Source: UBA1757 sp045627385 (GTDB lineage Bacteria; Bacteroidota; Bacteroidia; Bacteroidales; UBA1402). From it: DNA of 64,000 nucleotides. A program made the translations under genes and the position numbers. Below the pieces are notes generated by a model. It made no database searches. It saw nothing but the letters and a program-made list of their open reading frames with translations, and was not told the DNA's origin. Of the stretch, positions 53,945-61,481 are shown in pieces. The DNA lies in the NCBI GenBank assembly GCA_045627385.1, contig JAZQNO010000032.1:1-64000 (forward strand). The letters run 5' to 3'. Positions within the stretch are counted from its first letter, which is position 1, and each line of letters starts with the position of its first letter.

Positions 53945-56175
53945 TGAATGACTTGTATGCAGACGTAATCCTGCCTTTGGCCTTTGGAAGCGCCTTCACC
54001 TACGCGGTGCCGGCTCAGTGGGCCGATGCCATAAAGGTGGGTTGTCGCGTGGAAGTGCCTTTGGCATCGCGCAGCTGTCTGGGCGTCGTCTGTCGTCTCC
54101 ATCATGACAAACCTACGGAATATGCACTGAAAGATATCGCCGAACTGATTGACAAAGAGCCTCTTGTCCTTCCTTCGCAGCTGACTTTCTGGCAATGGAT
54201 ATCCGACTATTACCTTTGCACTCCGGGTGAGGTGATGAAAGCCGCTTTGCCTTCCGGTCTGAAGGTGGCCGACGCGTATCGGCCCAAGACCGAAACCTAC
54301 CTGCGTCTGCCTGCGATGGCCGATGAAGCATGGGAACGTTCGGCTTTGGCCTCATTGTCGAGGTCTCCCCGCCAATCGGAAGTCTTCCGCCATTTTCTGT
54401 CGATTCCATCGGGAAAAATCTCACGGACAGGTTTCATGGAACAGTCACAGTGCAGCGCTGCCGTTCTAAAGCAGTTGCTCGACAAAGGTCTTGTCGAGGC
54501 CTGTGAAGTGGAAGTGAGCCGCCTGCATGCCGCAAGCGGCCCTCTTAACCCGTTGAACGCCTTGAGCGCTGCCCAGGAGCAGGCCTTCCAGTCGGTTGTC
54601 GCCCAATGGGAAGAGCACGATGTCTGTCTGCTTCATGGGGTGACTTCGAGCGGCAAGACAGAGATTTACATCCACCTGATCGAACGCTTTCTGGATGAAG
54701 GGAAACAGGTGCTGTACCTTTTGCCCGAAATATCGCTGACCACCCAGATGACTTCCCGTCTCAGCCGGGTTTTCGGAGACAGAATGCTGATTTATCATTC
54801 CAAGTTTTCCGACAATGAACGTGCAGAGATTTGGAACCGCATTCTGAAAGGCACAGGCCCCCAACTGATTGTCGGTGTTCGTTCGGCCGTTTTCCTGCCC
54901 TTCACACGATTGGGTCTGGTCGTGGTGGATGAAGAGCACGAAATCTCTTTCAAACAGCAGGAACCCGCACCCCGATACCATGCCCGCAACGCGGCGCTGG
55001 TGTTGGCCCGGATGTTCGGAGCCAAGGCTGTTCTCGGTTCGGCCACTCCATCGGTCGAGTCCTACAACAAGGCTCAGGAAGGCAAGTATGGGCTTGTCCG
55101 GCTGACGACCCGTTACAGGGATGTCCAGCTGCCTCGCATCGAGGTGGCCGATATGCGCGAACTCAGGCGCAGAAAACTCGTGAAAGGCCCCTTTTCACCG
55201 ATACTTCTCGAGCATATCCGCCAAGCTCTCGACGAGGGCGAACAAGTGATACTTTTCCAGAATCGCCGGGGTTATGCGCCTGTGATAAGTTGCAGAGACT
55301 GCGGCTGGACGCCCAAATGCAAACGTTGCGATGTCGGCCTCACCCTTCACAAACAGACCGGACGGCTGCGATGTCACTATTGCGGTCAGACAGCCGAGAT
55401 TCCCGATGCCTGTCCGGAATGTCATTCCAAGTCTCTGGAAATCTGTGGATTCGGAACCGAGAAAGTAGAGGAGGAACTGGCACTGCATTTCCCTGATGCG
55501 CGTGTGGCGCGGATGGATACTGACACGATGCAGAACCGCCATTCCTACGAGCAGCTCATCGATGATTTTGAAAACGGACGTATCGACATTCTGGTCGGCA
55601 CCCAGATGCTTACCAAGGGTCTCGATTTCGACCACGTCAGAGTGGTCGGCATTCTCAATGCGGACCAGATGATGAACATGCCCGATTTCCGTTCCCATGA
55701 GCGGGCCTATCAGCTGATGACGCAGGTCAGCGGTCGTGCCGGACGCAAAGGTCCCCAGGGCATTGTGGTGGTCCAGTCGTCTTCCTCCGACCGGGGGCTG
55801 ATTGATCAAGTCACCGAAAACGACTACAAGGGCCTGTATGTCGATGAAATGCAACAGCGCCACGCCTTCGGCTATCCGCCCTACACCTACCTTATCGACA
55901 TCTGGCTGAAACATCGGGACAGCGCCATGCTGACAAAAGCGTCCGACTGCTATGCCTCGTGGTTGCGACAGGCGTTGCCCGATATGGTGTTCGGGCCGTT
56001 TTCACCGGCGGTTTCCCGAGTCAAGAACATCTATATCCGCAAAATCACGCTGAAAGTGCCGCCCGCCTATTCATTGAAAAAAATTAAGACGTATCTTTGC
56101 ACTGCCTTGGACAGCCTTCATCGGTTTCAAGAGTATCGCCAGGTCCAGGTATTTTTCGATGTAGATCCCTTGTAA
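53944..56175 (+). CDS. priA: primosomal protein N' (replication restart helicase PriA)
   Basis: PriA recognises stalled forks and starts reloading of the replicative helicase. The 743-residue protein shows the N-terminal 3'-DNA-binding domain, Walker A GVTSSGKTEIY (about 231-241), the DEEH box in VVVDEEHEISF, the zinc-binding region CRDCGWTPKCKRCD...CHYC...CPEC, and helicase motifs V/VI (GTQMLTKGLDFDHV, QVSGRAGRKG). The start is ATG at 53944 (TGATG overlap); the open extension to 53917 is rejected. One base separates it from the antiporter gene. Confidence 0.97.
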   Translation: MNDLYADVILPLAFGSAFTYAVPAQWADAIKVGCRVEVPLASRSCLGVVCRLHHDKPTEYALKDIAELIDKEPLVLPSQLTFWQWISDYYLCTPGEVMKAALPSGLKVADAYRPKTETYLRLPAMADEAWERSALASLSRSPRQSEVFRHFLSIPSGKISRTGFMEQSQCSAAVLKQLLDKGLVEACEVEVSRLHAASGPLNPLNALSAAQEQAFQSVVAQWEEHDVCLLHGVTSSGKTEIYIHLIERFLDEGKQVLYLLPEISLTTQMTSRLSRVFGDRMLIYHSKFSDNERAEIWNRILKGTGPQLIVGVRSAVFLPFTRLGLVVVDEEHEISFKQQEPAPRYHARNAALVLARMFGAKAVLGSATPSVESYNKAQEGKYGLVRLTTRYRDVQLPRIEVADMRELRRRKLVKGPFSPILLEHIRQALDEGEQVILFQNRRGYAPVISCRDCGWTPKCKRCDVGLTLHKQTGRLRCHYCGQTAEIPDACPECHSKSLEICGFGTEKVEEELALHFPDARVARMDTDTMQNRHSYEQLIDDFENGRIDILVGTQMLTKGLDFDHVRVVGILNADQMMNMPDFRSHERAYQLMTQVSGRAGRKGPQGIVVVQSSSSDRGLIDQVTENDYKGLYVDEMQQRHAFGYPPYTYLIDIWLKHRDSAMLTKASDCYASWLRQALPDMVFGPFSPAVSRVKNIYIRKITLKVPPAYSLKKIKTYLCTALDSLHRFQEYRQVQVFFDVDPL

Positions 56176-56176
56176 C

Positions 56177-57133
56177 ATGACGCTCGGACTTTCCATTATC
56201 GCCATCATCCTTGGTTTTGCCTTGGTTACATTTTCCGCCGACTGGCTGGTCGACGGAGCATCGGCCATTGCCAAGAGGCTCAATGTGTCGGATCTGGTGA
56301 TAGGCCTCACCGTTGTGGCATTCGGCACTTCGGCTCCCGAACTGATTGTCAATATTGTAGCGGCCGGTAAAGGCAGCACCGAAATAGCCATCACAAACAT
56401 CTTGGGCAGCAATGCCATCAATATCTTTGTCGTGTTGGGCATGTCGGCGCTGTTCTGCCCGCTGGCAGTTCAGAAATCGACGATGAAATTCGAGCTGCCG
56501 CTGAGCGTTCTGGCACCTCTGGCGGTCATTCTCTTCGGCCTCGACTTCTTCCTGCCTACGCGGGCAGGGGAGGCGGGCATCCATTGGATCGAGGGCCTCA
56601 TCCTGTTGCTGTTTTTCGCAGCTTTCATGTGCCACTGTTTCAGTCAGGTAAAAGCTGAAGGCAATACGTCCGACGAGGTCAAGACTATGAAGCTGTGGAA
56701 GGCCATTGTGCTGGTTCTCGTCGGCTTGGCCGGACTGATAGCGAGCGGGGAAATCATTGTGGACAGTGCCGTTTTCATCGCCCGTTCCTTGGGTGTCAGC
56801 GACGCTGTCATAGGTGTCACAATCGTGGCTTTTGGCACTTCATTGCCCGAGTTGGCCACTTCGGTGGTGGCTGCTGCCAAGAAACGGGTCGACCTGGCCA
56901 TCGGCAATGTGGTGGGTTCTAACATTTTCAACGTCTTCTGCATTTTGGGCGTCAGCGCGCTGATCCATCCGCTGGACAGTTATTCGAATCTTTTGGCGGA
57001 TGCTTTGGTGGCCGCGTTGGGCAGTCTGATGGTGTTCCTGTTTCTCTTGGGCAAGAAACATCGGGTGGGCCATTGGCAGGGACTGCTTCTCCTGCTGGTC
57101 TATGCGGCTTATCTCTATTGGCTTTTGAGGTAG
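56177..57133 (+). CDS. K+-independent Na+/Ca2+ exchanger family protein
   Basis: A 318-residue CaCA-family antiporter (YrbG-like) that exchanges cations across the inner membrane. It is made of two inverted repeats of five helices each. The diagnostic alpha-repeats are GLTVVAFGTSAPELIVN (about 48-64) and GVTIVAFGTSLPELATS (about 213-229), each followed by an NILGSNAINI / NVVGSNIFNV helix. Length and repeats are standard. It is the last gene of the rhomboid-priA operon; downstream begins the AT-rich repeat-bearing patch. Confidence 0.94.
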   Translation: MTLGLSIIAIILGFALVTFSADWLVDGASAIAKRLNVSDLVIGLTVVAFGTSAPELIVNIVAAGKGSTEIAITNILGSNAINIFVVLGMSALFCPLAVQKSTMKFELPLSVLAPLAVILFGLDFFLPTRAGEAGIHWIEGLILLLFFAAFMCHCFSQVKAEGNTSDEVKTMKLWKAIVLVLVGLAGLIASGEIIVDSAVFIARSLGVSDAVIGVTIVAFGTSLPELATSVVAAAKKRVDLAIGNVVGSNIFNVFCILGVSALIHPLDSYSNLLADALVAALGSLMVFLFLLGKKHRVGHWQGLLLLLVYAAYLYWLLR

Positions 57134-57167
57134 GGGCGATTCCATAGAATCGGAGAGGCTGTGTCTC

Positions 57168-57521
57168 TCAGGTCCCAATGGCCAGATTGGCCTCGCGTTG
57201 CTCGGCACATCCCCGCGGCTGACACCTCGTGCCGATTTGACTTGATTCCGTTATTTCGTAGTCTGCAAACAGCCCAGGCGGTAATGATAATTTGGACAAT
57301 TTTCCAAATTCGACAGCCTCAGAAAAGTCATATGCGTCATCGATGCCATCAAAAATAACAATCTCGGATTCGGAAACGACGCCAAAGAACTTAGCAATGT
57401 TGACTGCGCCAATGCGAACTTGGATTACAGGATATTCGAGGAGTTTGCTTAGTATCTGATCGATCTTGTGCAGAGCAAGAGGCTTGACATGGAGCCCATT
57501 CTAGATGGAAATTTCCGACAT
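57168..57521 (-). pseudogene. degenerate minus-strand gene fragment, family unknown
   Basis: From ATG at 57521 the frame reads MSEISI, then an amber codon at 57503-57501, then 110 uninterrupted codons to TGA at 57170-57168. The peptide after the stop has protein-like composition (NGLHVKPLALHKIDQIL, LEYPVIQVRIGAVNIAKFF, VVSESEIVIFDGIDDAYDF), whereas its last 26 codons come from the local repeat. I read it as a gene broken at its 5' end and with its 3' end replaced by the repeat. I do not recognise the family; it could also be an intact gene with an unrecognised start. Confidence 0.45.
57186..57223 (+). repeat. local 38-base repeat, copy 1
   Basis: First of three copies of a GC-rich unit (starts ATTGGCCTCGCG, ends CCGCGGCTGAC). 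It differs from copy 2 (58788-58825) at one base. It lies within the 3' part of the decayed minus-strand fragment. Confidence 0.85.
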
Positions 57522-57620
57522 TCGGTTCCGATTTCATTGTCTTTGATTTAGTCAATGCCGAAATAATAATAGAGTGTGTTTTTAATATTAAATGTTAGAA
57601 CACCAGTAGCCAATTATTAA

Positions 57621-57863
57621 TCATACAGACCTTTGATAATTGCTAATACACAACAAGTTGGCTACGTGAATCAGCATGAGCAATTTGAAATGATTTCTTA
57701 TTATTGCAGCTTGAAAATGATTCGGGCACACATGAATAGAGAATAATATCTCCAGTCAACTCGTGGAGGTTTTGCCATAAAAGAATACTATAAGATGGTA
57801 AAGCGATTCGATTTGGATAAGTGGACTAGTCCACGTCTCGCAGGAACTAAATTTGAGTATTGA
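57621..57863 (+). pseudogene. degenerate plus-strand coding fragment, family unknown
   Basis: An 80-codon frame closed by TAA before 57621 and TGA at 57861-57863, interrupted by one TAA around 57754-57756 (after MIRAHMNRE). The translation looks like real protein: QVGYVNQHEQFEMISYYCSL before the stop, and STRGGFAIKEYYKMVKRFDL after it. A single base change would restore one open frame. No match to any family known to me. Confidence 0.35.
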
Positions 57864-57892
57864 ATATTAATTATAAAAATTGGTCTAATTTA

Positions 57893-57924
57893 TTTGGCCA
57901 CTAGTGATGTTGGAATTATATTTG
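57893..57924 (+). promoter_or_regulatory. canonical promoter of the orphan membrane protein gene
   Basis: TTTG (57893-57896), 20 bases, TATATTTG (57917-57924), 35 bases before the ATG at 57960. Confidence 0.75.
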
Positions 57925-57959
57925 CTGAAACAATGTAAAACATTCTAAATTTTATTCGT

Positions 57960-58763
57960 ATGAAACATCAAAACTTTTTCGGATTCCGATTCAATATAAT
58001 AAAATGGGCAGTGCTGTTGCTGCTTTGTCTGCTGCCGTTCGTAGGGAGATCCCAGTCTGATTCAACCGTCCGTTTACCTGAATCGAAAGTTGTCGGCAGT
58101 AGCCTATACGAGACCGGAAAAACCTTGATGTGGACTGCCGCGTCCGTGTCCTTGACAAGCATGGTCTTTTATTTGGGCCATTGTTTGAACCCCGAAGAAT
58201 CAGGAAGTGGCGAGTGTCATTCGACTGATGTGTCCTTATTAGTCCCTATGGCAGGATTGGCCTCCGGTGCCGCTTTGGTGTTGGTGGGTCTGCCGTGTTA
58301 TCTGTTGGGAAAGGGTCAAATCAATCGAAGCGGTTCGGATTTCATCGTCAGTTACGATGATTTGCCCGGTCTGACGGGTATTTTCGAATTGTCGGGAGGA
58401 TTACCTCCATTCATAGGTTATGACGCAATTTTGGGCTGGCAATTCCAGAAAGCTCTTTTTCTGGGAGCCGGGGCAGGCTACAGGATGATGTCTTCCAGCG
58501 GAGACAATATCCCATTGATTTATGCCAATGGGAGATATTCGTTCGATTGCGGGAAGTCATCTCCATACCTGGGACTGCGTCTGGGCTATACAGCGAAACT
58601 TTCTGAAAGGTATCTGTCTTTTGAGTCGGGTGCCAAAATCCGTACATCCAAGGGGAAAGAAGGCATGACGTGGTGGATTGGCTCTCAGGTGGAATCCCTC
58701 AGTAAGGATGACGTTTTATTGTCACTGAAACTCAGTGCGTCGTTCAGTGTCTCCAACAAGTAA
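57960..58763 (+). CDS. orphan envelope protein, function unknown
   Basis: A 267-residue protein with an N-terminal signal or anchor (residues 14-32, WAVLLLLCLLPFVGRSQ), two further hydrophobic stretches (about 58-72 and 94-117, LVPMAGLASGAALVLVGLPCYLLG), and a C-terminal half of barrel-like strands (FLGAGAGYRMMSS, SPYLGLRLGYTAKL, VLLSLKLSASFSV). The plan resembles small Bacteroidetes membrane proteins with a barrel-like end. I do not recognise a family. It has its own canonical promoter, a hairpin terminator candidate at 58908-58935, and lies between repeat copies 1 and 2, which hints at an accessory origin. Confidence 0.7.
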   Translation: MKHQNFFGFRFNIIKWAVLLLLCLLPFVGRSQSDSTVRLPESKVVGSSLYETGKTLMWTAASVSLTSMVFYLGHCLNPEESGSGECHSTDVSLLVPMAGLASGAALVLVGLPCYLLGKGQINRSGSDFIVSYDDLPGLTGIFELSGGLPPFIGYDAILGWQFQKALFLGAGAGYRMMSSSGDNIPLIYANGRYSFDCGKSSPYLGLRLGYTAKLSERYLSFESGAKIRTSKGKEGMTWWIGSQVESLSKDDVLLSLKLSASFSVSNK

Positions 58764-58787
58764 GTTGGTGTATATGTTGTCTGTGGG

Positions 58788-58825
58788 ATTGGCCTCGCGT
58801 TGCACGGCACATCCCCGCGGCTGAC
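58788..58825 (+). repeat. local 38-base repeat, copy 2
   Basis: Same unit as copy 1 with one substitution (GCTCGG to GCACGG). It lies 25 bases after the orphan gene. Confidence 0.85.
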
Positions 58826-58846
58826 AAAGTGCGAACAGTGGCTGGG

Positions 58847-58874
58847 ATTGGCCTCGCGTTGCTCGGCACATCCC
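58847..58874 (+). repeat. local repeat, copy 3 (28-base truncated form)
   Basis: Identical to the first 28 bases of copy 1, then it diverges into a CCCC-TGCC-GGGG hairpin-forming stretch. It begins 59 bases after copy 2; both are preceded by GGG. Confidence 0.8.
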
Positions 58875-58907
58875 TTCCCCTGCCGGGGGCATTCCAACAA
58901 ACAAAAT

Positions 58908-58935
58908 AGCCGCAAGTTTCTTGCGGCTGCTTTTT
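58908..58935 (+). terminator. intrinsic terminator candidate (first of three hairpins)
   Basis: A perfect 9-bp stem AGCCGCAAG/CTTGCGGCT (58908-58916, 58920-58928, loop TTT) is followed by GC and five T residues. It could end the orphan gene's transcript. Confidence 0.7.
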
Positions 58936-58946
58936 GCAAAAAACGT

Positions 58947-58977
58947 CAGCCGCTCGAGAGTGAACTCTCGGCGGCTG
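58947..58977. repeat. inverted repeat between two terminators
   Basis: A 13-bp stem with one bulged T: CAGCCGC-CGAGAG (58947-58960) pairs with CTCTCG-GCGGCTG (58965-58977), loop TGAA. It is flanked on both sides by TTTTTGCAAAAA-like sequence. Confidence 0.7.
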
Positions 58978-58988
58978 CCTTATTTTTG

Positions 58989-59013
58989 CAAAAAGACCCG
59001 ACTTTGTCGGGCT
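58989..59013 (-). terminator. intrinsic terminator of tRNA-Arg(TCT)
   Basis: On the minus strand CCCGAC-AAA-GTCGGG (59011-58997), with a bulge extending the stem, is followed by TCTTTTTG. Confidence 0.75.
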
Positions 59014-59023
59014 ATTTTGTTTG

Positions 59024-59097
59024 TGAATCGGCTGGGATTCGAACCCAGGACCTACAGCTTAGAAGGCTGTTGCTCTATCCAGCTGAGCTACCGATCC
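59024..59097 (-). tRNA. tRNA-Arg (anticodon TCT)
   Basis: A 74-nt cloverleaf on the minus strand: acceptor GGATCGG/CCGATTC with discriminator A, anticodon stem CAGCC... loop CTTCTAA (TCT), T arm CTGGG-TTCGAAT-CCCAG. CCA is not encoded. Promoter at 59115-59145, terminator at 58989-59013. Confidence 0.95.
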
Positions 59098-59114
59098 GGC
59101 CTTTTTTGCGGGCG

Positions 59115-59145
59115 CAAAGTTAAGCAAAGCGGCCAAAAGCGCAAA
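59115..59145 (-). promoter_or_regulatory. canonical promoter of tRNA-Arg(TCT)
   Basis: The minus strand reads TTTG (59142-59145), 19 bases, TAACTTTG (59115-59122). It lies directly after the stop of the GH105 gene. Confidence 0.75.
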
Positions 59146-59146
59146 A

Positions 59147-60526
59147 TTATTTTTCCATCATCAGTCGTTCATACTCGCAGGAAGCCAGCGTGAAAGAGCC
59201 GAGGGCCTTGCCCTCGTTGTAGGTCATGCCCGTGTCGCCGCCGCAGAGGTAGTAGTTGATGGTGCCGGTGCGGTTCTGGTTGCGGGCGGGTCCCAAGCCG
59301 GCGGAAGCGCACACCTGGAGTATGTTGATGCTGCCGTCGGGATTTTCGGTGATGAAATTGTCCAGAAGGCCCTGATAGGCTTTCAGTGCGACAGGTTTGA
59401 ACTTCTTTTCAGAAAGAAGCCCCAATCGCAGGCCTTTCAGATAGGCATAAGTGAACATACTCGATGCAGAGGATTCCAGATAATTGGCGTTGGTGCCGGC
59501 ATTGTATCCCGTTTTGCGTCCCGAGGCTTCGGCTGCGGCGGCAATGGCTTCCGCGCCGACGGCCAGTTTGCCGTTTCCATCGATGAAATCGCCCATGGGA
59601 TCGGCGCAAAGGGTTTCGTCATATTGGAGTAACTGGTACCAGCTGCCGCTTTCGCTCTGCCAGCGGGCCAGGCCTTTGGCCACCTGACGGTAAATCTTGA
59701 GGACTTTCTTATAGTCGGGATGATTTTGGGGCATCACTTCCAGCACGTCGGTCAGAGCGGCAAAGAACCAGCCTTCGCCACGGCCCCAGAATTCCTGAGA
59801 ACAGCCGTAATGCGGCTTGGTTTCGCGTGCCCAGAAAGAATTCGCGTCGGTGGGATTGGCCGACCAAGCGTGGTAATTCAACTTTTTCTTCTTGTCCCAA
59901 GTGTAGCGGTGGATGGTTTTGAACTGGAGTGCGATGTCGGACCACGCTTCCATATCGTCCTTTTCACCGAACATGTCTTCCCATTCAGCCAGGAAGGCGG
60001 CGCCCATGTAAAGCCCGTCGAGCCACATCTGGTCGGGATAACGTGCCTTGTGGATGAAACAGCCGGCGCCGGGAAGCGGGGCCTGAATACGTGTATGGTT
60101 GTATTTCAGCTTGTTGCGCATGTAGGTGGCCGCTTCTTCGTATTGTTGTGCGGAGACTTCGTCGCCGACCGACATGCTGTAGCGGTAAAGGTCGAAGAAA
60201 ATCTTGCCGGCATTGATGGCGTCGATGTCGTTGTCGCCGATGCGGACCGGGCGTTCGCTGTCGCCGGTCAGATGACGGTCGGCGTAGGCTTTGACGTATT
60301 CGGCATATTCGGTTTTTTCGGGATAGAGTCCGTAAGTGACCAGCACGCCTTTGGCAACCAGTCCCGGAACATAGCTGAAACCGGCGGTGGTCAGGGTGTT
60401 GGTCTTGTAGCCGTCATTGAAGTTCTGAAGGCTGAGAGACTCGACGATTCTCTGAGAATAAGGCTGTTGGCCGAAAGTGAGCAGGCTGCAGAAAAGAGCG
60501 GCCGTCAGTAGATGAAATCTTTTCAT
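59147..60526 (-). CDS. GH105 unsaturated galacturonyl/rhamnogalacturonyl hydrolase
   Basis: GH105 enzymes remove the 4,5-unsaturated uronic acid left at the non-reducing end by pectate and rhamnogalacturonan lyases. The 459-residue protein has a signal peptide (1-20) and an (alpha/alpha)6 barrel with GDNDIDAINAGKIFFDLY (likely catalytic Asp102), DQMWLDGLYMGAAF (Asp170), FWGRGEGWFFAALTDVLE (246-263) and the C-terminal GDTGMTYNEGKALGSF. The start is MKRFHL at 60526; the open extension to 60601 is rejected. It stands alone, about 25 kb from the HTCS gene of the pectin locus, but completes that pathway functionally. Confidence 0.9.
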   Translation of the reverse strand: MKRFHLLTAALFCSLLTFGQQPYSQRIVESLSLQNFNDGYKTNTLTTAGFSYVPGLVAKGVLVTYGLYPEKTEYAEYVKAYADRHLTGDSERPVRIGDNDIDAINAGKIFFDLYRYSMSVGDEVSAQQYEEAATYMRNKLKYNHTRIQAPLPGAGCFIHKARYPDQMWLDGLYMGAAFLAEWEDMFGEKDDMEAWSDIALQFKTIHRYTWDKKKKLNYHAWSANPTDANSFWARETKPHYGCSQEFWGRGEGWFFAALTDVLEVMPQNHPDYKKVLKIYRQVAKGLARWQSESGSWYQLLQYDETLCADPMGDFIDGNGKLAVGAEAIAAAAEASGRKTGYNAGTNANYLESSASSMFTYAYLKGLRLGLLSEKKFKPVALKAYQGLLDNFITENPDGSINILQVCASAGLGPARNQNRTGTINYYLCGGDTGMTYNEGKALGSFTLASCEYERLMMEK

Positions 60527-60568
60527 TTGGATCCATTTATTTGCTCGGTAAAAATAGCGAATTATTGT

Positions 60569-60576
60569 TACCTTTG
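60569..60576 (+). promoter_or_regulatory. -7 element of the fabD-GH13 unit
   Basis: TACCTTTG matches TAnnTTTG, 33 bases before the fabD ATG. No -33 box at a suitable distance. Confidence 0.5.
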
Positions 60577-60609
60577 CAGTGAAATGCATGGTTTTAAACA
60601 TAAAAAATT

Positions 60610-61479
60610 ATGAAAGCGTACGTTTTCCCGGGCCAAGGCGCCCAATTTGTCGGAATGGGCAAAGACCTTTACGAGAATTCCTCCGTGGCCAAGTCGTTGT
60701 TCGACCAGGCCGATGAAATCCTGGGTTTCCATATCACTCAGCTGATGTTCGAATCGACACCTGAGGACCTCCGTCAGACCAAAGTCACCCAGCCTGCCGT
60801 ATTCCTCCATTCGGTCATTATGGCCAAAACCTTGGAAGATTTCCATCCCGATATGGTCGCCGGCCATTCGCTCGGCGAGTTCTCCGCATTGACCGCCGCC
60901 GGTGCACTTTCGTTCGAGGATGGTCTCAGATTGGTGTCCAAGCGCGCTATGGCCATGCAGAAAGCCTGCGAAATGAATCCGTCCACCATGGCCGCCGTCA
61001 TCGCCATGCCCGATGAAACCGTCGAAGAAATATGCGCTTCCATTACCGAGGAAGTGGTGGTGGCCGCCAACTACAACTGCCCGGGACAGATTGTCATTTC
61101 CGGTTCGAAAGCCGGCATAGAACTGGCTACGGAAAAGCTCAAGGCTGCCGGTGCCAAACGTGTGTTGCCGCTGGCAGTGGGCGGCGCTTTTCATTCGCCA
61201 CTTATGGAACCCGCCCGGGTCGAACTGGCCTCCGCCATCGAAGCGACTCAGTTCTCCACTCCCATTTGCCCTATCTATCAGAACGTAGACGCGAAGCCCT
61301 ATACCGATCCCACCCGAATCAAGGCCAATTTGGTGGCCCAGCTCACTTCGCCCGTCCGTTGGACTCAGAGTGTCAAGAATATGCTGGCCGACGGAGCTGA
61401 CGAATTTGTAGAACTCGGCCCCGGCACCGTGCTTCAGGGGCTTGTCGCCAAAATCAGAAAAAGTTTGGAAACCGCCTGA
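60610..61479 (+). CDS. fabD: malonyl-CoA:ACP S-malonyltransferase
   Basis: FabD moves malonyl from CoA to acyl carrier protein for fatty acid synthesis. The 289-residue protein starts KAYVFPGQGAQFVGMG, has the nucleophile motif GHSLGE with Ser87, and the catalytic His in VGGAFHSPLME (about residue 196). QPAVFLHS and VVVAANYNCPGQIVISG also match the family. Length is standard. The GH13 gene starts 2 bases after the stop, an unusual partner for fabD. Confidence 0.97.
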   Translation: MKAYVFPGQGAQFVGMGKDLYENSSVAKSLFDQADEILGFHITQLMFESTPEDLRQTKVTQPAVFLHSVIMAKTLEDFHPDMVAGHSLGEFSALTAAGALSFEDGLRLVSKRAMAMQKACEMNPSTMAAVIAMPDETVEEICASITEEVVVAANYNCPGQIVISGSKAGIELATEKLKAAGAKRVLPLAVGGAFHSPLMEPARVELASAIEATQFSTPICPIYQNVDAKPYTDPTRIKANLVAQLTSPVRWTQSVKNMLADGADEFVELGPGTVLQGLVAKIRKSLETA

Positions 61480-61481
61480 GG

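Larger units (their letters stand above)
57134..57959. other. 826-base accessory intergenic patch without intact gene
   Basis: This gap holds a copy of the local repeat (57186-57223), a decayed minus-strand coding fragment (57168-57521), a decayed plus-strand fragment (57621-57863), and the promoter of the next gene (57893-57924). From about 57250 it is clearly more AT-rich than the flanking operons. I see no transposase, integrase or RNA gene in it. Confidence 0.7.

Noticed and set aside
58685..58939. Minus-strand open frame of 84 residues across repeat copies 2 and 3
   Set aside because: It is made of repeat sequence in frame (motifs such as QREANP repeat in other copies) plus antisense of the orphan gene; this is a repeat artefact, not a gene.
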